Source of the DNA: Nocardia sp. alder85J | Lineage (GTDB): Bacteria > Actinomycetota > Actinomycetes > Mycobacteriales > Mycobacteriaceae | Reading direction: 5' to 3' | DNA length: 64,000 nt | Assembly: GCF_020176955.2 (NCBI RefSeq) | Contig: NZ_JAIUCZ020000017.1 | Location: 62,001-126,000, forward strand | Part shown: positions 36,049 to 44,096 of the stretch, in pieces | Layout of the letters: the number at the start of each line of letters is the position of its first letter | Position numbering within the stretch: the first letter of the stretch is position 1 | Translations under genes and position numbers: made by a program | The notes under the pieces: generated by a model | Told to the model about the DNA's origin: nothing | What the model saw: the letters and a program-made list of their open reading frames with translations, nothing else | The model's database searches: none

Positions 36049-37140
36049 TCAGTAGGAGACGACCGGGATCCAGTTCGCCGCGCTCACCTGGGCCAGGTTC
36101 AGCTCGGGCAGCGCCTTGCGCAACTGGTCCATGTTCGCGATCTTCTTGGACACCAGCAGATCCCGGGTGATGGCCACCGCGGGGAACTCGACCGACTTCT
36201 TGTTCAGCTGGCCCGCCAGTTGCAGTGCGGCGGTGCGCACCACGGCCGCGCCGACCGCGGACGGGTCGGTGCCGGCGGTGGCCACCCAGGGGCTGTTGTC
36301 GGCGGTGATGATCTGGATGTCGGCATTGGACACGTCGGCGCCGACCACCTTCACCGAGGCGTCCAGGTGCTTGTTCTGCACCGCGAGCGTGGCGCCCTTG
36401 GCCAGTTCGTCGTAGGGGGCGAAGATGCCCTTGACCTCGGGATGCTGGGTGAGCGCGGCATTGACCAGCGGCACGTTGTCGGTGACGGTGGAGTCGGTGA
36501 CCTTGCCGACCTTGAACGCCTCGGTCCAGCCCTCGCCAGCCTTGGTCTGCTGCCACACGGTGTCGCGGCGGTCCAGCGGCGCGAAGCCGGCCACGTTCAC
36601 ATAGCCGATCGGCACGTTCTTGCCGACCGCCGACTCCAGCGCGCCGAGCGCCGCCTTCGCGATGTCGGCATCGCTCTGCGTGGTGGTGATCACCTTCGGG
36701 TTGGTGGTGTCGACGTCGTAGCTCACCACGGTGATGCCCTTGGCCACGGCCTGATCGATCAGCGGCTCGATGGTGGCCGGGAAGCCGTGGTCGACGATGA
36801 TCGCGCTCGCGCCGGAGTTGATCGCCTGCGAGAAGTCGGTGGCCTGCTTGGCATTGTCGGACTGGGCGTCGTAGACGGCCAGGTCGATGCCGAGCGCCTT
36901 GGCCTGCGCCTTGGCGCCGTTGCCCCACTGCTCGAAGTAGTCGCCGGCGCCGCTCTGGCGGACCAGCGCGACCGTCACCGCACCCTTGTCGAAGGGGGCG
37001 GGCTTCGGGCCGGTGGCCTGGCCGACGGACGGGCTGCTGCCCGTGGAGCTGCTCGAAGTGGTGTCGGACTGCGAGCAACCGGTGGCCAGCAGGGCGCAGG
37101 ACAGCACGGCAGCGGCGGCGACCGCGGTGAAACGGGGCAT
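36049..37140 (-). CDS. Periplasmic-binding-protein-like sugar lipoprotein of the mtnK operon
   Basis: A 363-residue substrate-binding lipoprotein of the RbsB type. The lipobox LATGC puts the lipidated cysteine at residue 22, followed by a Ser/Thr-rich tether and the binding domain from about 50. ASAIIVDHGFPATIEPLID and GADVSNADIQIITADN correspond to the hinge and ligand-contact strands of the family. It is the first gene of the four-gene run (binding protein, ATPase, permease, mtnK). MTR is the predicted ligand from the coupling with mtnK, not from binding residues. The ATG at 37140 follows CTGGAG. Confidence 0.9.
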   Translation of the reverse strand: MPRFTAVAAAAVLSCALLATGCSQSDTTSSSSTGSSPSVGQATGPKPAPFDKGAVTVALVRQSGAGDYFEQWGNGAKAQAKALGIDLAVYDAQSDNAKQATDFSQAINSGASAIIVDHGFPATIEPLIDQAVAKGITVVSYDVDTTNPKVITTTQSDADIAKAALGALESAVGKNVPIGYVNVAGFAPLDRRDTVWQQTKAGEGWTEAFKVGKVTDSTVTDNVPLVNAALTQHPEVKGIFAPYDELAKGATLAVQNKHLDASVKVVGADVSNADIQIITADNSPWVATAGTDPSAVGAAVVRTAALQLAGQLNKKSVEFPAVAITRDLLVSKKIANMDQLRKALPELNLAQVSAANWIPVVSY

Positions 37141-37281
37141 GGTGGGGCTCCAGCGGAGAGAGGAGAAGCTGCGGCACGACGAGACCGCAGGCGGGGCGGG
37201 CGACGGCCGACCCGGGATGGGATTGCGAGGTCGATCAGGGCCGGCGACAGCCGGCCGTGGTCATCTGTAGCAAGTCCACGT

Positions 37282-37393
37282 ACAGCCGACGCGTCAACAA
37301 AAGCGCAGACACAATTGTGATCTTGCCTGGCAAACTGGACAGACGTCAAAGTTACCCGGCTCTCGTCCCAAGATATGGGATGATCCCAGGTGT
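37282..37393. promoter_or_regulatory. Palindrome-rich divergent promoter region
   Basis: Between the transporter operon (minus) and the Mo oxidoreductase (plus) several symmetric elements cluster: CACAATTGTG at 37310-37319, TTGCCTGGCAA at 37323-37333, and TCCCA-N5-TGGGA-N3-TCCCA at about 37367-37388 overlapping the oxidoreductase start. A TTGACG hexamer, read on the minus strand near 37290-37300, may be a -35 element for the transporter operon. No riboswitch of SAM type could be recognised in the 5' leader. Confidence 0.4.
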
Positions 37394-38012
37394 ACGCTGG
37401 CTCGGCGTGATCGTCACCCGAGGTTTCCGCAGTCGCGGCACCGACCGCGACCCGCGCCTGCCACCGGGGCAGTACGACGCCCGGCAGTCGTGGCCGGTGC
37501 TGTCCGCGGAGGTCACCCCCGACCTGGCCACGGCCGACTGGACCCTGCACATCGAGGGCCTGGTCACCACCGAACGCACCTGGAGCTGGGACGAGGCCCA
37601 CGCCCTGCCGCGCTCGGAATATCGCGGCGACATCCACTGTGTCACCGGCTGGTCCCGGTTCGGCACCTGGTTCGCCGGTGTCGAGCTCGACGAATTCCTC
37701 ACCGCCGCAGACCCGTTGCCGCAGGCGACGCACGTGCTGGCCACCTCGCACACCGGCTACACCACCAATCTGCCACTGGCGGAGGTGTGTTCCGGCCGCG
37801 CCTGGATCGTCTGGGAATCCGACGGCCTGCCGCTGACCCCCGAACACGGCGGCCCGGCCCGGCTGCTGGTGCCCGGCCGGTACTTCTGGAAGAGCGCCAA
37901 ATGGATTGCCGGACTGCGGTTGCTCGACCACGACGAACCCGGATTCTGGGAACGCAACGGCTACCACAACGCGGGCGATCCGTGGCGCGAGGAGCGCTAT
38001 GCCGGCGACTGA
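37380..38012 (+). CDS. Sulfite-oxidase-like molybdopterin oxidoreductase
   Basis: A 210-residue cytosolic protein holding only the Moco-binding fold of the sulfite oxidase/MsrP family. The molybdenum-ligand cysteine is in DIHCVTGWSRFGTWFAGV, and the C-terminal GRYFWKSAKWIAGLRL matches the family. Related actinobacterial proteins of this size are paired with a flavin reductase, as here. Start taken as ATG 37380 (MIPGVRWLG); GTG 37407 is an alternative. It overlaps the next gene by 14 bases. Substrate unknown; sulfoxide or sulfite chemistry is a guess. Confidence 0.85.
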   Translation: MIPGVRWLGVIVTRGFRSRGTDRDPRLPPGQYDARQSWPVLSAEVTPDLATADWTLHIEGLVTTERTWSWDEAHALPRSEYRGDIHCVTGWSRFGTWFAGVELDEFLTAADPLPQATHVLATSHTGYTTNLPLAEVCSGRAWIVWESDGLPLTPEHGGPARLLVPGRYFWKSAKWIAGLRLLDHDEPGFWERNGYHNAGDPWREERYAGD

Positions 38013-38724
38013 CACCTTCAAGGTCCCCGCGCGACTGGTACCCAGCAATCGCGCGGCCGCCGCATTCCGCCCGGCCACCCTGATCGACATCCGCCGCGAG
38101 ACCCCGGCGATGTCGACCTTCCGCTTCGCTGTACCGGACTGGCCCGGGCACCGCCCCGGCCAGCACGTCATGATGCGGCTCACCGCCCCCGACGGCTACA
38201 CCGCACAGCGCCACTACTCCCTGGCCTCCCCGCCCGGCGACACCGGACACCTGGAACTCACCGTCGATCACGTATCCGGCGGCGAGGTCTCCGGCCATCT
38301 GCACACCACCGCGAAACCCGGTGACACGGTGGAGATCAAAGGCCCGCTGGGCGGCTTCTTCGCCTGGCCCGGCGACCGCCCCGCCCTGCTGCTGGGCGGC
38401 GGCTCCGGCGTCGTACCGCTGATGTCGATGCTGCGCCACCACCGCACTCTCGACCTGAAAGTTCCGCTGCACCTTGTTGTTTCGGTAAGAGATCGCGAAA
38501 GCCTGCCCTACGCGAGCGAATTCGGCCCCGAGACGACCGTGGTCCTCAGCCGCACCGAGGGACGCCTGCACGCCGGCCAGCTCGCCGCACCGCTGTCCCA
38601 CCCGCCCGACGGCGGCTGGGAGGCGTACGTGTGCGGCAGCAACGGTTTCGCCGAACACGCCTCCCGCCTGCTGGTGACCGGCGGCCAGCCGCGCGACCGT
38701 ATCCGCATCGAACGTTTCGGCTAG
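37999..38724 (+). CDS. FAD/NAD(P) ferredoxin-reductase-type electron donor
   Basis: A 241-residue flavin reductase of the ferredoxin-NADP reductase superfamily. The FAD motif is RHYSLASPP (about 75-83), and the NAD(P) motif is LLLGGGSGVVPLMSML. The end YVCGSNGFAEHASRLL followed by RIRIERFG is typical. There is no iron-sulfur domain, so it must pass electrons directly to a partner, almost certainly the preceding Mo oxidoreductase, whose stop lies 14 bases inside it. Start ATG 37999 follows GGAG at 37991. Confidence 0.9.
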   Translation: MPATDTFKVPARLVPSNRAAAAFRPATLIDIRRETPAMSTFRFAVPDWPGHRPGQHVMMRLTAPDGYTAQRHYSLASPPGDTGHLELTVDHVSGGEVSGHLHTTAKPGDTVEIKGPLGGFFAWPGDRPALLLGGGSGVVPLMSMLRHHRTLDLKVPLHLVVSVRDRESLPYASEFGPETTVVLSRTEGRLHAGQLAAPLSHPPDGGWEAYVCGSNGFAEHASRLLVTGGQPRDRIRIERFG

Positions 38725-38734
38725 CCGGCCTGCC

Positions 38735-39055
38735 TCAGCTCCCCCGATAGGTGGAATAGGCGAAGGGGGACAGCAGCAGTGGCACATGGTGGTGCCGGTC
38801 GTCGGCCACGGTGAAGGCGATGGTGACCTCCGGGTAGAAGGCCGGGGTGCGCTGTGCGGCGAAGTAGGCGCCGGTGTCGAAGCGCAGGCGGTAGACGCCC
38901 GGGACGAGTCCGGCGCCGAGGGCTGCGACGCGGCCGTCGGCGTCGGTGGTTGCGGTGACCAATTCCGTTGTCCGCGAATCGAACAGGGTCACCGCGACAC
39001 CGGCCGCGGGCACCCCCCGCACGGCATCGAGGACGTGGGTGCTCACCGTGCTCAT
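38735..39055 (-). CDS. uraH: 5-hydroxyisourate hydrolase
   Basis: A 106-residue transthyretin-like enzyme that hydrolyses 5-hydroxyisourate to OHCU in the path from urate to allantoin. The N-terminal STHVLDAVRGVPAAGV and the C-terminal tetrapeptide YRGS are diagnostic, with conserved HHHVPLLLSPFAYSTYRGS (histidine and Arg/Ser of the active site). It follows uraD with a four-base ATGA overlap, so the two consecutive-step enzymes are co-translated. No urate oxidase gene is visible in the window. Confidence 0.96.
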   Translation of the reverse strand: MSTVSTHVLDAVRGVPAAGVAVTLFDSRTTELVTATTDADGRVAALGAGLVPGVYRLRFDTGAYFAAQRTPAFYPEVTIAFTVADDRHHHVPLLLSPFAYSTYRGS

Positions 39056-39567
39056 CGCGACTCCCCGGGGTCGGCGCCGAACAGGCGGCGCAGGCGGATG
39101 CGGTTGATCTGGGCCAGTTCTCCGCGCACGATACGGCGTTCGGTGGCCGGGTCGTTGCGCAGCCGGGTCAGCAGGATCTCGAGCAGTTCGCTCCCCGATC
39201 GGCCGGTCGCGCGCACCAGGTAGACGTGGCCGAAAGTGGCCTCGTATTCGCGATTCCAGGCGGCGAGGGCGGCCAGGACATCATGGTCGGCGGCGGTGAC
39301 GCCGGCCTGCTCCCGGCGCGCGGAGGCGTCACCCGAACGGGTTCCGATGCGCGGATGCCCGGCCAGCGCCTTGTCCAGCTCGTTCTCCGGCAGCTCGGCC
39401 AGTGCCGCGTCGGCCGCGGCGAATACCGCCTCGACGCTGGCGTAGGGGCGGCGCGCGGCCACCGCGCGGGCCCAGGCCGGCGACGAGCAACATGTCAGCA
39501 GCAATTCGATCGCCACCGGTTCCGGCATCGCGCCGAACTCCTCGAGAGCGATCACATCGGGGGTCAT
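39052..39567 (-). CDS. uraD: OHCU decarboxylase (2-oxo-4-hydroxy-4-carboxy-5-ureidoimidazoline decarboxylase)
   Basis: A 171-residue all-helical enzyme that decarboxylates OHCU to (S)-allantoin. Key segments are the catalytic-histidine motif ALAGHPRIGTR at about 83-93, EQAGVTAADHDVLAAL, and FGHVYLVRATGRS near the C-terminus. Start set at ATG 39567 (MTPDVIALEEFG), since the further upstream codons are not family-like. It is first in the uraD-uraH pair and faces away from the MocA-like gene, whose start is 79 bases off on the other strand. Confidence 0.94.
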   Translation of the reverse strand: MTPDVIALEEFGAMPEPVAIELLLTCCSSPAWARAVAARRPYASVEAVFAAADAALAELPENELDKALAGHPRIGTRSGDASARREQAGVTAADHDVLAALAAWNREYEATFGHVYLVRATGRSGSELLEILLTRLRNDPATERRIVRGELAQINRIRLRRLFGADPGESR

Positions 39568-39645
39568 TCGACCCAGCTTCGACCATCCCCGGCGGTGGTG
39601 CCACTCGGACAGCAAAGATCACCGATCTGGACTACCCTCGCCGCC

Positions 39646-40272
39646 ATGACCCTCGGACGCTGCGACGGCATCGTACTCGCCGCCGGCGCGGGCACGCGGT
39701 ACGGGCGGCCCAAAGCGCTGGCGGCCGACGGCGACTGGCTGCGATCGGCGGTGGCCGCACTGCGCGGCGGCGGCTGCGCCGAGGTGGTCGTGGTACTGGG
39801 CGCCACGGGTCCGGCACGGCCGGTGGTGAACGGCGGGTGGCGGATAAGCGAACAACCCGCAATTGACCTGCCCGCGGCAGCGCGCTCGGTCTGGGCAGCG
39901 GACTGGGCGACCGGATTGTCGGCCTCGCTGCGGGCCGGGCTCGGCGCACTCACCGCCGAGTCCGGCGCTCCGGCCGCCGAATACGCGGCGATCATGCCCG
40001 TCGACACCCCGGATGTGGGCCCCGCCGTGGTCGCCCGGGTGCTGGCCGCCGCCCGCGCCGCCGACAGCGGCCTGGCACGTGCGGTCTTCGACGACGCGCC
40101 CGGCCATCCCGTGGTCATAGCGCATAAACATTGGACCGGCGTGATCGATTCCGCACGAGGAGATTCGGGCGCACGCACCTTTCTGGACAAAAGACCGGAT
40201 ATGGTGGCCGTCACGTGCGACGATTTGGCGACGGGACGTGACCACGACTACCCGCACAATCGTGCACGCTGA
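39646..40272 (+). CDS. MobA/MocA-like nucleotidyltransferase
   Basis: A 208-residue NTP transferase with the LAAGAGTRYGRPKALA signature at about 11-26 and the metal motif IMPVDTPDVGP. Proteins of this group (MocA) add CMP to molybdopterin to form the cytosine dinucleotide used by xanthine-dehydrogenase-type enzymes. Its position directly before xdhC supports cofactor maturation for the molybdoenzyme at 27137-31203. The family also includes other small-molecule nucleotidyltransferases, so the exact cofactor is inferred. Confidence 0.85.
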   Translation: MTLGRCDGIVLAAGAGTRYGRPKALAADGDWLRSAVAALRGGGCAEVVVVLGATGPARPVVNGGWRISEQPAIDLPAAARSVWAADWATGLSASLRAGLGALTAESGAPAAEYAAIMPVDTPDVGPAVVARVLAAARAADSGLARAVFDDAPGHPVVIAHKHWTGVIDSARGDSGARTFLDKRPDMVAVTCDDLATGRDHDYPHNRAR

Positions 40273-40285
40273 TCGGGAGCCTGTG

Positions 40286-41269
40286 ATGCGCGACATTCTC
40301 GAAGATCTGATGCGAGTGTGGCAGAGCGGCCGAATCGGCGGGCTGGCGACACTGGTCCGGACATTCGGTTCGTCACCGCTGCCGGTGGGCTCGTCGATGC
40401 TGCTGGATCCCGACGGCGGGGTGCACGGCTCGGTGTCCGACGGCTGCTACGAGGGCGCGGTCCTGGAGGCGGCGCGGCTGGCCGCGGCCACGGGACGGCG
40501 GGAGTTACGCCGGTTCGATCCGAGTTCCGGGCTGGAGGTCGGCACCGACTGCGGCACCATCGACGTCTTCGTGGAACCGTTCTCCCGCGGGCACTTCCCC
40601 GAGTTCCCGACCGTCGCCCAGGAGATCTTCGCGCACAAGCCGGTCACCGTGTTCACCGTGGTGTGGCACACCGATCCGGAGGTGATCGGCCAGCATCTGG
40701 TCACCGAGCGCAAGCACAACACCGAACTGGTGTCGCTGCCCGAATCCGATATCTTCGTGCGCTCCTACACCGCGCCGCCGCGCATGATCATCTTCGGCGC
40801 CAACCCGTTCGCGGCCGCGATCACCGTCCAGGCCCGACTACTCGGCTACCGGGTCACCGTGTGCGACGCGCGCGAGGCGTTCGTGTCACCACAGTCGTTC
40901 CCGGGGGCGGAGGTGGTCGTCGAATGGCCGCACCGCTATCTGAACACCGAGGCGGCCGCGGGCCGCATCGACAAGTCCACCGCACTCGTCCTGGTCTCGC
41001 AGGACCCCAAATTCGAGATTCCGGTGCTGACCGTCGCCCTGCGGCTGCACGACTTCGGCTACCTGGGCGCCCTCGGCTCCCGCACCGCGCATCTGCACCG
41101 CATCGAGGCGTTGCAGGCCGGCGGCTTCGACGACGCCACCCTCGGCCGGCTCTGTGCCCCGGCCGGTCTGGAACTCGGGGCCCACACCCCGATGGAGACC
41201 GCGATCGCCGTCGCCGCCCAGATGCTCGTGGTGCGTTCCCGCACCACGACCACCATGGCCGCCGCCTGA
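40286..41269 (+). CDS. xdhC: XdhC family molybdoenzyme maturation factor
   Basis: A 327-residue XdhC/CoxI-type protein that binds molybdenum cofactor and helps its sulfuration and insertion into xanthine dehydrogenase. The N-terminal XdhC/CoxI domain (LATLVRTFGSSPLPVGSSML, then SVSDGCYEGAVLEAA) precedes a Rossmann domain (MIIFGANPFAAAITVQARLL, then VTVCDAREAF). Start set at ATG 40286, preceded by GGGAGCCTGTG, 13 bases after the MocA-like stop, so the two are likely one transcript. Confidence 0.93.
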   Translation: MRDILEDLMRVWQSGRIGGLATLVRTFGSSPLPVGSSMLLDPDGGVHGSVSDGCYEGAVLEAARLAAATGRRELRRFDPSSGLEVGTDCGTIDVFVEPFSRGHFPEFPTVAQEIFAHKPVTVFTVVWHTDPEVIGQHLVTERKHNTELVSLPESDIFVRSYTAPPRMIIFGANPFAAAITVQARLLGYRVTVCDAREAFVSPQSFPGAEVVVEWPHRYLNTEAAAGRIDKSTALVLVSQDPKFEIPVLTVALRLHDFGYLGALGSRTAHLHRIEALQAGGFDDATLGRLCAPAGLELGAHTPMETAIAVAAQMLVVRSRTTTTMAAA

Positions 41270-41318
41270 ATCAGCCGCACCCCGTGCGTGCAACCCGAGG
41301 TGCGGCCGTCCCAGGGGC

Positions 41319-42425
41319 TCAGCTCTTCAGCTCCGGATGCTCGGCGTACACCTCCTTCAGCACCGACAGGTCGAACAGCTGATCGGCCTTGATGCTGATC
41401 TTCGCCTTGCCGAGGGCCTCGATGTTCTGCGCGACCAGCTGATCACTGATGGTGAACAACCCGTTGGCCTTGGTGTCGGCGGAGACGACCAGATCGTTCT
41501 GCGCCTTGGCCTCCAGGGTCTGCTCCCCGGCCTCCAGATGCTGATCCTTGCCGTACACCTCGACGGCCAGCCGGGCCGATTCCGCCGGGGTGGCGACCGC
41601 GTCCTTCCAGCCCTTGATCTCCGCGACGAGGAACGCCTTCAGCTTGTCGCGCTCCTTGTCGATGGTCTCCTGCCGGACCGTCAGCGTCTCCGCGACCAAC
41701 GGCAGCCCGTAGTCGGCGAACAGGAAGTTGGCGTTCTGGAAACCCTTGGCGGCCAGCGTGATCGGCTCGTTGGTCACATAGCTGACCCAGCCGTCGACCT
41801 CGCCGCTGGCCAGCGGTGTCGGATCGTACTGCGCCGGAACGATGGTGACATCGCTGGGGGTCAGGCCGTTGGCCGCCAGCAGCGCGCCGAACACCAGCTG
41901 GTTGCCGTCCTGCACACCGATCTTGCGGCCCTTCATGTCCTGCGGCGTCTTGATCGGTTTGGCGGCCGAGCTGACGATGCAGAACGGGTTCTTCTGGTAG
42001 GTGGTGGCCACGATCTTGGCCGGCAGGCCCTCCAACACCGCGGGCGCGGTCAGCATCGGCGCCGACATACCCAGCCAGACCTTCTTGGTGTCCAGACCGG
42101 CCTCGACGGTGGTGCCCGCCGCGCCGCCGGCGATCAGGTCGACCTTCCCGAATCCGGCGTCCTTGTAGTAGCCCTTGCTGTCGGCGAAGAACTCACCGGC
42201 GAATTCGATGTTCTTCAGCCAGGACAACTGGATCGCCACCGTGCCGAACTTCGAGCCGTCGGAGGAGGTGCCCCCGCCGCCGCTCGAGCTGGACGAACTC
42301 CCGCATGCCGCCAGCACCGCGGCGCCACCTGCGGCGACGCCGGCGAATGCCGAGAAACGAAGGAAGGACCGACGGTCCAGGGGGGAGAACTTCTGGGCCG
42401 GCAAGGGGCCTGTCACGCGAGTCAT
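41319..42425 (-). CDS. NitT/TauT-type ABC transporter substrate-binding lipoprotein
   Basis: A 368-residue solute-binding protein of the NMT1/THI5-like (SsuA/TauA/ThiY) group. The signal has a twin-arginine motif DRRSFLRFS and a lipobox LAAC with C41, so it may be exported folded. The domain begins at about 60 with VAIQLSWLKNIEFAGEF, close to pyrimidine- and riboflavin-type binders (WxKNxEFAG pattern). FLVAEIKGWKDAV marks the C-terminal lobe. It is the last gene of the cluster, after a 112-base gap with repeats, so it may have its own promoter. Ligand unknown; a purine or pyrimidine product is plausible from context. Start ATG 42425; no good ribosome-binding site. Confidence 0.88.
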   Translation of the reverse strand: MTRVTGPLPAQKFSPLDRRSFLRFSAFAGVAAGGAAVLAACGSSSSSSGGGGTSSDGSKFGTVAIQLSWLKNIEFAGEFFADSKGYYKDAGFGKVDLIAGGAAGTTVEAGLDTKKVWLGMSAPMLTAPAVLEGLPAKIVATTYQKNPFCIVSSAAKPIKTPQDMKGRKIGVQDGNQLVFGALLAANGLTPSDVTIVPAQYDPTPLASGEVDGWVSYVTNEPITLAAKGFQNANFLFADYGLPLVAETLTVRQETIDKERDKLKAFLVAEIKGWKDAVATPAESARLAVEVYGKDQHLEAGEQTLEAKAQNDLVVSADTKANGLFTISDQLVAQNIEALGKAKISIKADQLFDLSVLKEVYAEHPELKS

Positions 42426-42478
42426 GTCGGAAATGTAAGGTGTTTCGATTTCGGATACTTTGCTTTCGGCGCAGCACG

Positions 42479-42536
42479 TGTGTACGCCACGTAAATGCAT
42501 TGTGTGCCACGTGTAAAAATGTGTGCCGCAAGTAAA
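42479..42536. repeat. Three imperfect direct repeats before the binding-protein gene
   Basis: Three copies of a TGTGtnGCCnCGT..GTAAA-like element start at 42479, 42501 and 42520, about 20 bp apart, in the gap between the permease and the substrate-binding protein genes. In the sense of transcription each reads TTTAC..GGC..ACACA. A period of about two helical turns places them on one face of the DNA. They are likely sites for a regulator of the binding-protein gene. Confidence 0.55.
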
Positions 42537-42537
42537 C

Positions 42538-43335
42538 TCACGACCGGCCGGCGTCCGGTCCGAACCGCGCCAGCACCAGATTCTCGAACACGCCGACGAT
42601 CGCGTACAGCACCACCGACACCAAGGTGACCAGCACGATCGAGGCCCACAACTTGTTGTACTGGAAGCTGGCGATGGCCCGGATCAGGCTGGAGCCCAAG
42701 CCCTTCCCGCTCCCGAGCCATTCCCCGAGCAGCGCTCCGATCAACGCGCCCGGCACCGAGACCCGCGCCGCGGCGAACACCGTGGGCAGCGCGGCCGGCA
42801 CCGCCACCATCCGCAGCGCGGCCCAGCGTGAGCCGCCGTACACGGTGACCAGCTCCATGGCCTGCTTGGGCGCCCCGCGCAACCCGGTCATGATCATCAC
42901 CAGCGCCGGGAACAGCACCACGATGGCCGCCATGGTGGTCACCCCGACCTGCCCACGGCCACAGATCAGCACGATGATCGGCGTCAGCGCCACCAGCGGC
43001 ACCGAGCGCAGCAGCAGCGCCACCGGCATGAACGACCGCTCCACGGCCGGCATCGTGACGAACAGCGCCGCCAGCACCAGCGCGACCAGCATGCCCACCG
43101 TGAAGCCGAGGGCGGCGTCGTGCAACGTGATCCGCAGATCGGCCAGGACGGCCTGCCGCGCGGTCCCGGCGCTCGGCCCGGTGACCAGGTAGCGCCACAC
43201 ATCGACGGGCGTCTTGCCCACCCGTGGGCCGACCTGCGGGAACGCCTTCAGGAAGACGTACCAGATCACCCCCATCAGGATCACCGAGATCACCAGGGGC
43301 AGAAGGAATTTCCCGATCCTGCGCAAGGCGTTCAC
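42538..43335 (-). CDS. NitT/TauT-type ABC transporter permease, second copy
   Basis: A 265-residue inner-membrane permease of the BPD/SsuC type with about six helices. The EAA-type loop is ELVTVYGGSRWAALRMVAVPAALP, and ALIGALLGEWLGSGKGLG is the following conserved segment. Start GTG 43335 (MNALRRIGKF) overlaps the stop of the upstream permease by four bases. It probably pairs with the neighbouring permease as a heterodimer, which is less common in this family than homodimers. Confidence 0.9.
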   Translation of the reverse strand: MNALRRIGKFLLPLVISVILMGVIWYVFLKAFPQVGPRVGKTPVDVWRYLVTGPSAGTARQAVLADLRITLHDAALGFTVGMLVALVLAALFVTMPAVERSFMPVALLLRSVPLVALTPIIVLICGRGQVGVTTMAAIVVLFPALVMIMTGLRGAPKQAMELVTVYGGSRWAALRMVAVPAALPTVFAAARVSVPGALIGALLGEWLGSGKGLGSSLIRAIASFQYNKLWASIVLVTLVSVVLYAIVGVFENLVLARFGPDAGRS

Positions 43336-44096
43336 GCCCGTGCCTCCGCTCCGGTCCAGGGGGTCAGCACCCGCGCCAGCACACTCACCAGCAGATATCC
43401 CACCCCGGCCAGGGCGGCCGCGGCCAGCGCCATGCCCCAGGTGCGGGGGATGTTGTAGGAGTTCTGGGCGGCGGTCAGCGCCACCCCGATCCCGGTGTCG
43501 ACGCCGCCGAGATACTCCCCGAGGATCGCGCCCAGCACCGCCGACGGCGCCGCGATCTTCAACGCCGCCAACGTGTTCGGCAGCGCCGCGATCAACTGCA
43601 CCCGCCACAGCTGCTGCCAGCGGCCGCCGCCGTAGGCGCGGATCAGGTCCAGGCTGGTGCGGTCGGCCGAGCGCAGCCCGGCCACGGTGCCGACCATGGT
43701 GGTGAAGAAGCAGTACATGGCGGCCAGGAACACCGTCGGGGTGCGGCCGCCGAAGATCACCAGGATGATCGGCCCCAGCGCCAGCAGCGGCGTGCAGTAG
43801 CTCAGGATCGCCAGCTGGGTGGCCAGCGATTCGATCGGCGGTATCAGCAGCACCAGCACGGCCAGGCCGATCGCCAGCAGGTTGCCCCACAGGAAACCCT
43901 TCAGCGCCCCGAGCGCGGTGATCCGGAAGTTCGGGCCGTACAGGCCCCAGCCGTCGGAGTACATGGTGTGCAACACCGTCCACGGGCTGGGGATGGTGCC
44001 GCCGGCGACCCGTAGTTCGGCCAGCACCGTCCACAGCACGATCAGCGCCAGCACGCCGATCCCGCCGCTGGCGTTGCGGACCGCCCGGCCCCTCAC
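43332..44096 (-). CDS. NitT/TauT-type ABC transporter permease, first copy
   Basis: A 254-residue permease with about six helices and the loop DLIRAYGGGRWQQLWRVQLI contacting the ATPase. PSAVLGAILGEYLGG parallels the same region of the second permease, so the two genes look like diverged duplicates. Start GTG 44096 overlaps the ATPase stop (GTGA), and its own stop overlaps the next permease start, making a tightly coupled ATPase-permease-permease run. Confidence 0.9.
   Translation of the reverse strand: MRGRAVRNASGGIGVLALIVLWTVLAELRVAGGTIPSPWTVLHTMYSDGWGLYGPNFRITALGALKGFLWGNLLAIGLAVLVLLIPPIESLATQLAILSYCTPLLALGPIILVIFGGRTPTVFLAAMYCFFTTMVGTVAGLRSADRTSLDLIRAYGGGRWQQLWRVQLIAALPNTLAALKIAAPSAVLGAILGEYLGGVDTGIGVALTAAQNSYNIPRTWGMALAAAALAGVGYLLVSVLARVLTPWTGAEARA

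Noticed and set aside
37141..37379. SAM-type riboswitch upstream of the MTR-transporter operon
   Set aside because: No SAM-I or SAM-IV core motifs were recognised in the leader by eye; a covariance search would be decisive.
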